Shown here: positions 33,455 to 46,221 of the stretch, piece after piece
Layout of the letters: each line of letters starts with the position of its first letter
How positions within the stretch are numbered: position 1 is the first letter of the stretch
Assembly (NCBI RefSeq): GCF_008831285.2
Contig: NW_022204507.1
Location: forward strand, 2,526,814 to 2,590,813
DNA length: 64,000 bases
DNA from: Nymphaea colorata
Lineage: Eukaryota; Streptophyta; Magnoliopsida; Nymphaeales; Nymphaeaceae
Direction of reading: 5' to 3'
Notes under the pieces: model-generated
The model's database searches: none
Told to the model about the DNA's origin: nothing
Seen by the model: only the letters and a program-made list of their open reading frames with translations
Position numbers and translations under genes: made by a program

Positions 33455-36400
33455 AACCCATTTCATTTATCCCTGGTTAAGAAGCTGGTAGATAGCATGG
33501 GATTAAAATTACAACAGTGGTCCGAGACCATACTTGTCAACGATCTCAACTATCATGCTAGCCAAACAAAAGGGTTTGAATTTCAATAGGGGATGAAAAC
33601 TAAGTCCCTACAAACCAGAGTCTCAGCCTTCAATTGCCAAAGGCATGAAGAATTTAAAACTTTGGATACCCAAGATAAGTATATGCTCTTTTGGAATATG
33701 CAAAGATTGAACATAGAAAATACACAACTAGCAGGACAGCAAGTTTTTTATGGTGCTAACAAACAAATTGACAATTATAACAACAGTCCCTTTCTAAAAT
33801 GCTGAACTGGTCACTATGTCTACATCAATTGCGCCATGAAGCCAAGCTTCTGATGGCGGTTTTTATCCAACAATTAAGGTGATAAGTGTACAATGTTACT
33901 AATGTCTACAAGAAATGCGATGTCTGATGGTTGAAAAACATATAACCATATCGTTATGCATCACATTAATGAAACAAGCAAAGATTTCAACAGTAAAAAG
34001 GGGTACAATTGACATAAAAGAGATGATTTATAATTTGCAATAAGCAAAATATAGCAAACTGAACTTACTTGTTAGCAATACCTTGATGTGTCAGTGGAAT
34101 CCCCAATTGTGCTGCAATCCCAGAAGCAGCAGTAATTCCTGCACCACCATGATCCATCATGAAATTTATTCAACAAAGTTCGAAGACAAAGAAAAGTGAA
34201 GAAAACAGATTTTTATGCAACTGATATTCTCGGTACATTTTCTAGAATCTCTTTCATGAGTCAACACACCCTACACCAGTTCTGGTAGAATTTGACTGTC
34301 AGGAGACCCCCAGACCTCTCACAATCAGAGAACTATTAGAAGTTAGTTGCGCTACTATTGTTTGGACTTGGACAAAGACATAGTTCTCCTACTCTGTGTG
34401 ATGAATGTTATAATCTTAATCAACATAACAAGCAAAATGGGGGAAATCATAATAATCATGATCGAGCATCATCATGCTCAGAAAACGGCAGCACATGAAA
34501 GCGAGCAACCATTAGCAAGTCTAAGAAGAGAAAAAATGAAATGCATAAGCAGGAAGGAGAAGAAAGAATCCGCATACCGAGGGAAGTGAACGCAGATACA
34601 AAGAAGCAGCTGGAGTGGAAGTCGACTAAGGAAGGACACTCGGAACACAGTGGGGGCAAACTGAAAGGTTTGTTTAGTACAGAGCAGCATGACACCTTTT
34701 CTGCGAAATGATTTCAAACATCGTGTGAGAACTCCTCTGCTCCTTTTCATGAAGCACGACTTCCAGAAGAATGTGAAGGTGAAGAGAAATAACAGAGGTT
34801 GAAGGATAAGAATGTCTAGGGCGATGGCGGGGAAAGCTTCATAGAAGTAAAATGCTGGCAACACAAAATTAAAAAAAGGCCTAGGATCAGGGCAAGGGTG
34901 AGTGTGAGGGCGAGGGTGTAGGCAAGGGGAGCTTTGTGACAGTGAAACGCCGGCAACAGAACAAAAATGTTGATGGCGAGGGGAGCTTCCCAGGAGCGAG
35001 AGTTTTTAGTGGTAGAAGTGCCATGGTTTCCTTACACAGAGACATACTGCGTTAGGAAATGCCCATCAGGAAATGCGAATCGTTCCTAATGAAAGGATGT
35101 TTGTTGGGGAAAGTGAACCTTCTCTAACATAGGACACAACTTAAGGAAAGTTAATATACACTTACGCAAGAAGCATGTTCGATAGTAAAAAGGGATTGAT
35201 ATAGGTTGTTTTGACGCAGTAGATCAGTGCGCTAGAGAAACTCTAGACACTAACACTTCATGGTATTGCATTTGAAAATCCACATGCTAACTCTAACACA
35301 TACCTTTTATGTATTTCTGCATATGATAGCCGCTGCAGTGAACTGTTCAACACTTACCCACGAGCTCTGCAATTGTTCTTCTTTTTTCCAACATTCGCAC
35401 TATTTGTGCTTATTGCTTAACTACCAAGTTTACTTCCACTTATCTCTTTTCTCACAACTAATCCAGGGGTAAGAGAGAAGAAGACATGTTTTGAGTGTTC
35501 GTGCACTAAAAAGATATTTAAGTAATGTCGACAAATGATGTTTTTTTACTGACGACAATATTGGAACATATGTTGTGCAGCCCATGCACATTGTCGTGCA
35601 CAGGGTGGTGTATATAATTCATCTCCATGACCATACAACATAACGAGACTCTAACGGTGGGCATGTTCTCTTGTGTGTCAACAAGAGAGTCGAGCTTTCA
35701 TGCTCTCTCTTATACAAGTTAATATATAACTTGTTTCACTCATAACCTTATAGAAGCCTTAATGTTTTCTCCTCTTCCTTTTCTCTTATTCCACCCATAT
35801 CAACAATCACAACAACCCAATATATCTTAGGGCTAATTGTTTTTTTATGGATAATGATTCTTTATATCATTTATTGTTCAGAGAAATTATTTTTCCCTAC
35901 AAAAGCTATCTCAATCAGAAGCGCTCGCACCATAAGAGGAAGAAAATTTGAAGGATATCTGTGGGAGTCATCGTTGATGTTGAGATCATGATCATAATGG
36001 ATGGAGATCATAGCCATTGTGGGTGCAATGCTAGAAAGAAAAAGCGCCGATTGTGGAATTCCCACCGGCGTCACATTTGGCATTGCTAGCTATCAAAGTA
36101 AAAGGAGGTGCAGACCAATGTTGAGAAAAGTAACACCAACCAAATGTTTATATTTACGAATGAAGATGTCCGATAAACAATCTATTCGGTTTGAAGGTCG
36201 CGTTATGTTGTTATATTTGTCATTTTGACACTTCTTGAAATTATTAATTATCTAAGAGAGGGAAACGAGTTTCCTGGGAACTGTGGCTTTCATGGGAAAA
36301 TTGAAGGATTTTGCCTCATAAGAATTGAGCAAATGGTTTGAATAACGCTATGTGGTGGAAGGATTACACTGGTTGGGAATTGTTGGAGCCATTCCCCTTT

Positions 36401-38111
36401 TAGGGAAAGTTATTCACATGCATGTTCTTATATGAGAACAGCTATGTGGTAGAAGGATTATACTGGTTTTTTGCGTGAATCTATTATCATGTACCTTCTG
36501 CGTTGCAGAGAAAGTTTGGTGCTCCATACTTACTGTAATTTTTATACGAGATGAAATAAGATGCTATATCCAGTTTCTCTGGATTTAGACATTTGTAGGT
36601 TCTTAAAAATTTTGAATTTTAACATAAGATATTCTTGGAACCAAGTTTAAATTAATTGGAATTTAACTGTTCCCATTTATCAATCCAACTACATGAAGCT
36701 GTGGTGGAATCTTTCCTAGATGGGGTGACCGAGGGCTAAAAATAGGTTGGTCTCGAGCTGATCCGGACTTCATCGAGTCCAACATGCATACTCGCATGTT
36801 TTGGACTCAAGTGGCAGAAATTTGAGTTCAGAATTGCTGAAATTTGTAGCCCATTATTTCTCTGACTAACTTGAGATCCAAAAAATTTACATCAAATGGA
36901 TTGGATTTTTTTCTGGATCTTAGACTTGAATCTGCATTGACACTTATGAAATCCAGATCATAAGATTAAAAACCAGGGTCCATTATCTTTGCTAGTCATA
37001 TGTGTCGGTAATCGAGTCGCCGTGTGGACTGGCTAGACAAATGCAATTACTTTAGGTTTTTTATTTTTATTTTTTTGTTGTTTCAATCAATTACAAATTT
37101 TGCAAAAGCATGCACAAATTGATTAAGTAATAAAACCACTTTTAAGCTTGGAAGGGCATAATATAGCTGGCCACTGGTGAAATCCCATGCAACTCCCCAT
37201 AAGATAACAAGTAATGGTAAGAGCATTGTATTACTTGATCATTTGTTTCATCACCTAAATTATAAAGGAAACAAGCGATTAATTAAATGAAGCAATTCAA
37301 AATCTCAGTTTGCATTTGTTAAGCCTGCCGTGGTTAAAAGGTACTTTAAAGATTGTTTATGGAATATTTTAGGTGCAAGCTCGTAGCAATTATTGGGAAT
37401 CTAATTATTTAGACGATACACACATTTTGATTGTAACTTTTAGTTTTAGCTCATTTCTCTAACCTGCATATCAACCAGCCAAACTTGTCTATGCCTTGAA
37501 CTTGCAGTTAAAGATTCAAAGCAAACCAATTAATTCAATTGATGCCTTAGAAAAAGATAAGCTGATTTTGTGAAACATATATAATGAAGAATAATGTTGT
37601 AAATATTGGTGTTGGGTCTCCATATCAATTTATCTATTAATACATAATCAGCACATATCACCAATTTTATTTTAAATTATTTAAATTAATTTGAAAAGTA
37701 AAAAGCAAAAATTATGAGTTTTTTTTATGGAACGATGTTTAACGGTACTGCCCCGTATCCAACCCAAGTCAAGGCTTTTTGAGAAAGAAAAGAGAGAAAA
37801 GAATTTACCAAAAAAAAGAGAAAGAAAAGAGGAAAGTGATCGTTGAGGAAAGCAGTCTTGCAGCTTTTCCAAAGTTCTTCTCAGTCTCACTTTTCTCTCT
37901 CTTTCTCTCTCTCGCTGTGGTCGGAGGAGGGTTTCCGATGAGAACCTCTACCCAGGTCGGAGGAGAGTCTCTGCCCCTTCCCAGTGGAGCTCAACCTCAC
38001 GTTGCTCACTGCCACCAGCATCAACAGTACCTACATGGGCAATGTCGTCAGAGTTCTCACCGTCTTCTGACCCATTGATGGCATCAAGTTAGTGGCAGGT
38101 GGGAGCTTCAT
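33455..38111. other. Long region without recognised genes
   Basis: No gene is supported. Open frames at 33593-33805 and 34347-34864 (both strands) have no motif. An imperfect repeat around GGCAAGGGGAGCTT..GCCGGCAACA occurs two or three times between 34800 and 35000. GCTATGTGGTRGAAGGATTA occurs twice (36349 and 36442). A - strand open stretch at 34069-34138 has plausible splice borders but no identified family. A GA/CT-rich stretch precedes the duplication (37770-37920). Confidence 0.45.
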
Positions 38112-41100
38112 CCCTTTGAAACCTTTTGTGTAAAAGGCTCTACTTTTATGGGAGTTAGTGAAATTCGTTCTTCTACAAACCAACCCATCTTGTTTTGAAA
38201 TCACCCTTTCTTTAGTGAGTAGAGTTCCCTCCTCCTGGTGACATAACATTTGATGTCAAAACCTTTTGGAAAAGTGAAAATTTTAAATTTTGCTTAAAAG
38301 CCTTTTAAAATTGTCTTCTCACACAATATTATGTCTTTGCTTTATCTTTAGTACCTCCCCGAGTGAAAGGGGAAAATTTCAAGTTCTTGTTACCAATCAA
38401 TGGAAAAGGAAAAATGAAAAGTCTTCGATATGTGCAATAAAGAAAAATCCTATGAATTTGAGGAAGTCAAGACTAGGAAATGTGATTGACTTTGGTGATT
38501 AAGCATCTACAAGGATTTAGGAGGAAAACATCACAAGATAGAGGCCACAATGCTCTATAAGATCTTGGCAGGTAGCAAAATGAGAGTTGAGAGATGGGCT
38601 CGGGGCTTGTGTAGTCATTCCTCTAGGTCAGTAATGAAGAGTACTGGGTAGACATATAGGTGATTTATGTCTATTCCATGAAGATAATGACTTATAAACC
38701 TTTTGCTCGTCGAACACCCGTAAGTTGAAACGGGTGGGACACATGATAAAGCTACACATATCCACCAAAGCGGTGGAGCTTCGTAGTAGCCTTTGGAGTG
38801 GTGAGGTATTCCCTCAAAGGTGAAGGTCAGCCTGAAAAGAAAAACAAGAAAAAAAAAATCAAAAGGCAAAAAGTCGAATGTAAAAAAAAAAAAAAGAGCA
38901 AATGGTGCCTGCCAAAAGATGAAAGCATGAAGGTTGAACTCTCAGGAATTGAATGTGACAATCTTTCGTGGATGTGAAATTATAGGGTCAATATCTTTTC
39001 CTCTTTTTGATTACCTAAGATGTTGAGGGTGAGACTTTTATATTTGTATTTTGGAAATTGAATGATATCCCTTCTAGAGATACGAAGGCATGGATGCAAA
39101 ATTAATCCTGGTGCTTGTACGGTACTATGGATAAACGAAGGGCATGTTATATGCACAACACATGCACTGAAGCTTATGAGTTAAATTGATCATTCTGAAC
39201 TATTTCAAAGTAAAAACTTGACATCTCTTGTTATGTTTCGGGGCCTCCTAGGAATATGAGGAACTAACCAATCCCCTTGGTCTTCAAAGGTGTTTGTCAT
39301 TTCATTACCAAACCACTAGGCCGTTCTTGGAATGGATGAAACTCCTCAAACACAAAGCTTAATGTGACAATTTGTCCATCTTTTCCTCTATCTTGGGAGA
39401 GGCAGATCATTTGGGAACCTAACCCATTATTCCCTCTTAATTGAGTGCCTTCAACCTGGTTTTCAACAGTATAACCTAGACTTAGGGTTGAGACTATAAT
39501 AAAAAACCCCCTATCTCTTTTCAAAAGAACTGGTCGATTTTTGAAGTATAACATTTTTGTCAAAGTGTTATGAGTTTTGTCCATGGCTTCATTTATTATC
39601 CGGGGGCTGGAAAGCCCCATATCTCTTGCCTAACCCATCTCCCCTGATCGATCTTTTTCTCCTTTACCCCCTCCTTTCTTCACCCTTCTTCCGCTTGGCT
39701 GGCGTACGTTTTTTGCAATAACAAAAATGATCTGCCAAGGGTGGAGGTATTCTTCATCGTCATCAACTTTCCAGTCGTGCCTTTGCTTTAGCAGGGTCCT
39801 TCATGGCTTTAGAAGCTTAGTACTCAGTTTCTTCTTGTGTCATGTTAGTTAAGTGGATGCCTAAGGTATTGTACTTGTACGATAGTTGAGTAGATGCCTT
39901 AGGTATTGTACTTGTCCAGTATAGGGCAAGTTTATTGGTTTTATTTATTTTTAGTAGGATCATATTCTTTCTTAGTTAGATTGTTTTAGTTTTGCTGAGT
40001 TGGGCAAGTGTTGGATTGATTTATAGTAGTTCAATAGTTTTATTTTATTTTCTGCTTTAGTGGTTTTCCAGCATAGTGCTTGTCATGTTAATTTTCACTT
40101 TCAATTTAGCATTGGTTGTTTAGAAGCTTTGTTCACATGGTTGCTTGGTTTTTATTTTTTCTATCTTTGCTCAATTCTTTTGATAAATAAAACTTGATCA
40201 AGTTCTATGGTCTACTGATTGCGTCACATTCTTGATGTAGTCTTTGAAATACATATCTACATTGCTTAAGTTTGTAGGATGCTTGATTGATTATCTATGA
40301 CAGCAGCATCACATCTAAGTGGTCAGCATGTCAATCATGAGTTATGGTTGCACAGATGTGTGTGTGTGTGTCGGTAATATGTTTCTTTTTCATTCGTTTG
40401 TTATTTTATTGTGTATTTCATTCTTTTGGTTTAATGATAGTTAAGAGAAAGGTTAGGGAAGCAAAGATGAAAGAACTGCAAATTAGTCTTTCTTTTTTCA
40501 TTTTAAATTATTTCTCAAGTTTTGGCTGACTTGTAAATGTAATGCTAGTGGTGTTCCTGTGTGTCGCTGTATTATAATAATGTGTGACGTTCTTAGGTTT
40601 CAAACTTCATTGAGGAAAAAGGGGGCAGGTTTTTAGTTGGTTGTCAATCGGAGTTTCTTTGCCCATATTCACTTATTTAAAAGAAAATGAGTGGCTTTGG
40701 AACTTGCTTCTTAGGAGAGAGAGGCCCCTTTCATGGCGACTTGACTTTCCCACCCTTTCACTCAAAAGAATTACTACAGGAGCATCAGCAAATGTAGCAA
40801 TAGTTATGGTATTTTAGCAACACCATGATGGTTTTATAGATGAATTTCTCCCGTGATGATAAGGGAAGGGTGGTCACAGGGAAAGGTGCCAGATGCGGCC
40901 ACCTTAACATGCATAGACCCCATCAAATGTGTTTCCAAAAGTGTGCTTGACGTGGACATGAGAGGATTTCACTTGAACTGCTTGGGCAAACAGGGAAGAA
41001 GCATCTGCAGCCGTAAATAGAGAGGTACCTTCGATCAAGAATCTGCACCAGCAGTATAGTAAACTGGCCTTCTCTGTCTTTTCTGTTACAGGTTACAGAA

Positions 41101-41349
41101 GGACACACAAAGTGAGAGCAGGTGAAAGCTCCATTCCTCATTCAATATCAGATACCAATGGCTACTCTGAACAACATTGCTCATAGTTTAGAGCATCTTA
41201 ATCACGGGCTGCACTGGGTTTCCTCCAAGAGTAATGAGAGCAACATCTCTCTCTCTCTCTCTCTCTCATATGTGTATATTCACAAGTAGTTCATGACATG
41301 CTGGGTGCTGTATTTATGGAGAAGATAATGGGTGCAGCCACGGGTGAAG
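38112..41349. repeat. Segmental duplication, copy 1
   Basis: This 3.2-kb segment recurs at 51516-56619 in the same orientation with high identity. Copy 1 keeps about 680 bp (38998-39679) missing from copy 2, and has a private 37-bp tandem duplication (39846-39918, AGATGCCTTAGGTATTGTAC). It contains the uninterrupted TTA site (41314-41316) at which copy 2 carries a transposon. No gene is recognised; the short open frames are not conserved as proteins. Homology ends at CCACGGGTGAAG. Confidence 0.9.
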
Positions 41350-44300
41350 CGCTTGTACCTACTAATGCATGCCCCTAATGTCAAATCTTCCAAACATCAC
41401 TTCGGCACCCAAGTAAGTGCTTGGAATGTGAATGGGTTAGGTTAGATCCAAAGCAATTGGAATAGACCAAGACAAAACCTTTCCCTTTATTTTATATATA
41501 TATATATATATATGGTTTGTTTGATAAAGGGAAAGGTTTGGTCTTGGTTGTTCTGGGTGAAGTTGGAATCATTAGTGATAGTGTTGCCTCCAATTTTTTT
41601 TCCCCATTTTTTGTAATTAAAACATGGAATGTGATATAGTGATTGCAAATGTTAGAAATTGTTTATGTGATTATTGTATTGTCCTACTAAGAGACTTGAT
41701 GGATTGGTGCCCTGGTTTTGGCATGTTAGAAGTTAGAACTTATTAGTGGTACTACTGATTTAGATGATTGGCATATGGAGTGTATGCCTTTGGGAACAGA
41801 TGGGCAATAAGAGAAAGTGTACCATATCGAACTTGGTCCTGAACGTGGAACTCTCATGACTGATATTCTCTGTGTACCATATCATGCCGTAATTTTCTTC
41901 TATTTGGTTTGGATTTCAAGTACACTTCAATGAATGATTATTTTGTAGTTGTGGTTGTCATTGGTATTTCAAATTTGCAGGCTTAAAGTATGTGGTTTTA
42001 CTGCAAGGCACCTGAAAATTTGATAAATTCAAAATACCATTACACAGACACATGGTTGAATGCAGCTTTGCACTTCAAAAAGTTCAGCATAGTGTGCACT
42101 AAAGTATGTGGATGAGGAGGTTCCTGAAACTCGAAAGTGGTAGCAAGAGGACCGTAAGCATCTTGTCTGGAGCTATTGTATCCTCACATGCTGCTTTGGA
42201 GCAGGTCCACCCTGCATGTATTGGCATTACTCCGTAAGTATCACTTTCAGCATAGAATAATGTCTCAGTTTGTTTTAATAGCATACATCATTAGCTGTTT
42301 ACTTTCTTCCAATTTGTTTGTTTTGAAGAAGGCCTAAGACAACAAAAGCTTGATTGGTATGTTTTGTGATGTCAAGTTTTTGTGCTTGCCATGCCACATC
42401 TCATGTAACAAGGCCTACGTGCATTTTTTTTACTTTTGATATGCTTCTTTGTGGGCTTCATTTTATATAATCATTTGATTGTCTATCTCACAGCGAAAAG
42501 TTTGCTTTTAGAGATTTGCCCCCCTTTTGATCCATAGGAGTTCAACAAAGTCATCGTCACATCTATAGTGCACATGGAACTACTAGTCTACGCATCTATG
42601 CTAAATTGCAAATTTGGACTTTTTGAATGCATCTCTTTATGTGAGAATGTTGAATTCAAGTTAAATTGGTGACTTTTAAACTGGTGACCAAGAGAATTCT
42701 AGCGTTAACATAACAAGGTGAGCATAAAGAAAGAATAGTTGGCTATTGTCGAAGGACTTCCTTGGACACTTGGTCTTGTGAACTATCTTAGTTTACAAAA
42801 AGATTGACTGCTGCTTTCACAGCACTTGGTTTGCATGATTAAAAAATTTTGAAAAATTACCTATTAATGTTTGCAAAGTATGGCTGGTCCTCTTACAATC
42901 TACATATATTTCATGGTTTCACCTGTTTGTTTGTCATGCTCTTTGTGGACATATTTGTGTAGTTTATGATGAAGATTGACATTGTTCCTTTTATAGATTT
43001 CCAGTTGTGAAATGGAGGAGCCGAGATTTGAGTGGTGAACGGAGAGAGTGCCAGACCTTTGTGGAAAATAATTTGGAATATATCACAATGTTTGTGGAAT
43101 GGGATTTGTTGGGAAAAGGAACATTTTCTTGGGTGATTCCTCCATTTTTTGTTTGTGAACGGTCTACTTGGTATAATTAGAGGGTTAACAGCCAAAAAAC
43201 TCCTCAATTTTGGGTTTCTCTCTCTCTTTCTCCATAGTATTGGTTCCCTGCTCAGGTGAGTTCTCTTGTCGTTTTTTTCTTGTTGGACAGGTTTCTTTTC
43301 TTAATTATTATTTTTTGATGTGCATATATGCTTATTCTCATTACTTGCCATGTTCATCTCTCTCTCTCTCTCTTCCCTTTCGACCAAAAAATCCCATCTT
43401 TACAACATATGAGTGTGCAGGTCTTTCAAGTGGTGAGTATTCTCTGTTATCATTTCCACTTATTGTTCGGCTACTTCGCATTTCCACATGTTAATATTGA
43501 GACAATTAGGCACTTACAGACTTCCTTCGATTGACAAAGAAAAAGTAAATATTAGAACATGGGATCTAGGTAAATCTAGAATATATTGCATTTAAATGAT
43601 GTGTTTCGGTGCTGTTTTACCTATGTTTTCCCAAGCAATATTATTCAATTAGAACTTGAACATGCATTGCTGCCTGGCAGTCTGGCAGGGATGGCAGCCA
43701 ATACATTCCATGCTCTTTTCTGTATTGTTTTTGTGCTATTAGCGTTTGCACTGTTCTGAAAGACATGGATAGAAGAATCTGGCTCCTCTGCTAGGATGTT
43801 GGCAGGCAGTTGAGGGTGAAGAGTTTTCTTTGATTTTTCTCATTTATTCCAGCTTTTGTACTAGTCTCCAATGAGCCTTTTCTTTTGTTTGTTGTTTGCT
43901 TTTTTCTTGCTTTATGTTTTTTTTCCTGGTATATAGACACATAGGGGTTAGGTACATACAGACTGAGGTTTTGTTTGCTGAGGTCTTGCACTCTTGACTG
44001 CCTTCTACGTGAACGTCTCATGTCCAACATCTGAATTGGTTGTCAAAAGCTAAATGCCATTTTCCTCTATTGAAATGGCACCCACATATTTCCCTAGGTC
44101 GGTTGTCTTTTGTTGTGATCACCTTAAGACTTTTGTCTAGTAAGATTTGTTCTGAGCTTGATAAAGGTGGACCATAAACTACAGAGATACTAAAGAGATG
44201 TTTGCTGGTGCACACATTTGCTTAATGAGCTTGGTGTTGCCCTTTTTCTGTCAAACCTAAAGAGGCCCAACACTCCCGCTCCAACATGGTGGTACCATGT

Positions 44301-45799
44301 GCAATGGTGCTATATTGGCCACACAATGTGTACTAGAGCAGATGTTTAATGGTGCTCTACAAAAATTGTCTTTTGTACATTTTAGGTGTGACGCTACAAT
44401 TTGGCCTCTGTGGGCAACTGCCCACACAGACCCGTTGGTGCTCAAGTAAGAACGAGGCTCGACTCAGTCCAGCCTGGTTGTCTTGGCCCCTCAACTGGGT
44501 CTTAATGCTCTTTAGTTGAACATTTATCTCCACCAACGCACCAACTTTTTTGAAATTGGTATCAGGCCGGCCGATCCAAATCGAGCTTGACCTATCTCCG
44601 CCCGAGGTCTCGCCTGATTGTATACAAAATATATAATAACAAAATGTACATAAATATTTTTTAATTTAGTAACATATATTTTATTATTATTCAAAAAATA
44701 AAAATATATTTAAAACGTATTCCCATGGCTTAATGTGTCAAGCCAGTTCTATCCCACATCCTAGTTCACAATGTATGTTACTCGTAATTAACTGGTATCT
44801 GAATCCCAATTTAACCTAACAGCCATGTTTTCTTTACTTTAAATATGTGGTCAGCTTTATACATTCTATTTCTGTGTTTGTTCATATCTAAAAAACATCT
44901 GATTCTGAATTCTTCATCGATGCCCTGTTCTTTGACCAGCTCAATCAGGGGATTAGTAAGGGTGGGTATCGGGCCGGGCCCAGCCCGTTTGTGAATAAAA
45001 AATTATTTTTAATTATAAAATATTTATTTTCAATAATATAATATAAGATCAATAATTCATCTGCCTTCCCTTTCTTATGTATTTCGTTATTTTGGTTACC
45101 AGTTCGCCTTATCAATTCGTTTTGCTTCGTTATTTTTGAAGATGTAGCAGGAATTCATTAAGTAGTGGTCTATAGCAGGTTTTAGACTTTTTCATTTTAG
45201 GATGTGTGCATGGTGGTTTTTCTTTGATTTATGCATTTTGTTTTTTGGTATTCATGCTAACAGGGTTGCATCTTAGCAAGTTCTGTTTGTGCTTTCTAGC
45301 CAGGGGTGCAGTAAATGGTTTATCAAACCTTTTGATCAATTTTTAGATAGTAAAACCATAATTTGAGTCATATTCTTAGGACCTTTATAGGTATATGCAC
45401 AGGCAGAGAAATCTTAGGGAGCCATTTCTTCCATTTGTTCTTGCACATGAGCTTTGATTAAAAGCATTTCAAACCATTCAATCCAATCCAACTCAGTCTT
45501 AAAAATGGCCTTTTAGTTGGCTAGAAGAGTGACTTGTTGGTGTAGAAATTATTCCTTGGTAATCAATGCTCAAACCCTCTGCAAAGAAACCTTACAACAT
45601 GAGAATTTGGGGAATTTTGTCCACCACAAGGCTCTGTTTTTATGAAGAGACTTCGAGGAGAACTTGTCCCTTGTGTTGTTATCCTTTTGCAAAATCTCCT
45701 TGTGTAACCAGAACACAAAACCAGTCAAAACTTTGGTGGATAGCCTTATATTCTGAGTCTAGCAGAGTCCAAACCCGTAGTTTCCATGGTCATTTACCC
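41350..45799. other. Intergenic region without recognised genes
   Basis: No convincing coding sequence is seen. The region contains a near-perfect foldback (41466-41548), CT microsatellites (43356-43372) and a stretch (45045-45105) that recurs at 62339-62399. It ends at the Gypsy insertion site TACCC (45795-45799). Confidence 0.45.
41466..41548. repeat. Foldback: 24-bp inverted repeat around a TA-rich loop
   Basis: The left arm (41466-41489, ending AACCTTTCCCTTTA) and right arm (41525-41548, starting TAAAGGGAAAGGTTTGG) pair at 23 of 24 positions. The loop of 35 bases is mostly TA repeats. It could be a very small MITE or a hairpin RNA source. Confidence 0.85.
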
Positions 45800-46205
45800 T
45801 GTCACGGGCTGACAACTTCGGCCCGTGCGGCGCAGCAAGAACCTGATTGCCGCAAGCCTTCAAACCACCGACCGGGGCGCAAAAGTAGTTTGAGAAAACA
45901 AGTGTATAAAGAATGCTTGTGAATAAAGAAATCTCACAATGTATTCGCTTGGAAAATTAGTACATCACGAGAAAGATAAGTAAGGAGAATTATCTCGACT
46001 TTACTTATGTAGGATGGCCGAGGCCGCTTACAGGATTCCCATGTCGACCACCCAAAACAAGAAATCCCAATACTTGACACTTAGACCGGTGGAAGGGTAC
46101 TCCCTTACAAGTAAACATGCATAAGCAAATGACTCAACATAAGCAAAGGAAGCACAATGCAAAACAAAGCAAAGGACTGTACAGACTCCCAGACACAGGG
46201 GAACA
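45800..46205 (-). repeat. 3' LTR of the Gypsy element (element on the - strand)
   Basis: 406 bp, + strand TGTCACGGGCTGACAAC to CACAGGGGAACA. It is flanked inside by the polypurine tract and outside by TACCC. Confidence 0.97.
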
Positions 46206-46221
46206 GGCTCCCCCCTTCAAG

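Noticed and set aside
34069-34138. Exon-like stretch on the - strand (GITAASGIAAQLGIPLTHQG) with AG and GTAAGT borders
   Set aside because: The borders are good, but no family could be named and no neighbouring exon was found, so it is not listed as a gene.
34478-34864. 128-codon ORF on the - strand
   Set aside because: Hydrophobic, low-complexity composition opposite a purine-rich + strand, with no motif and no splice or promoter support.
37980-38095. Open stretch with VELNLTLLTATSINSTYMGN
   Set aside because: It looks protein-like but is short and ends at a stop, and I recognise no family. It could be chance.
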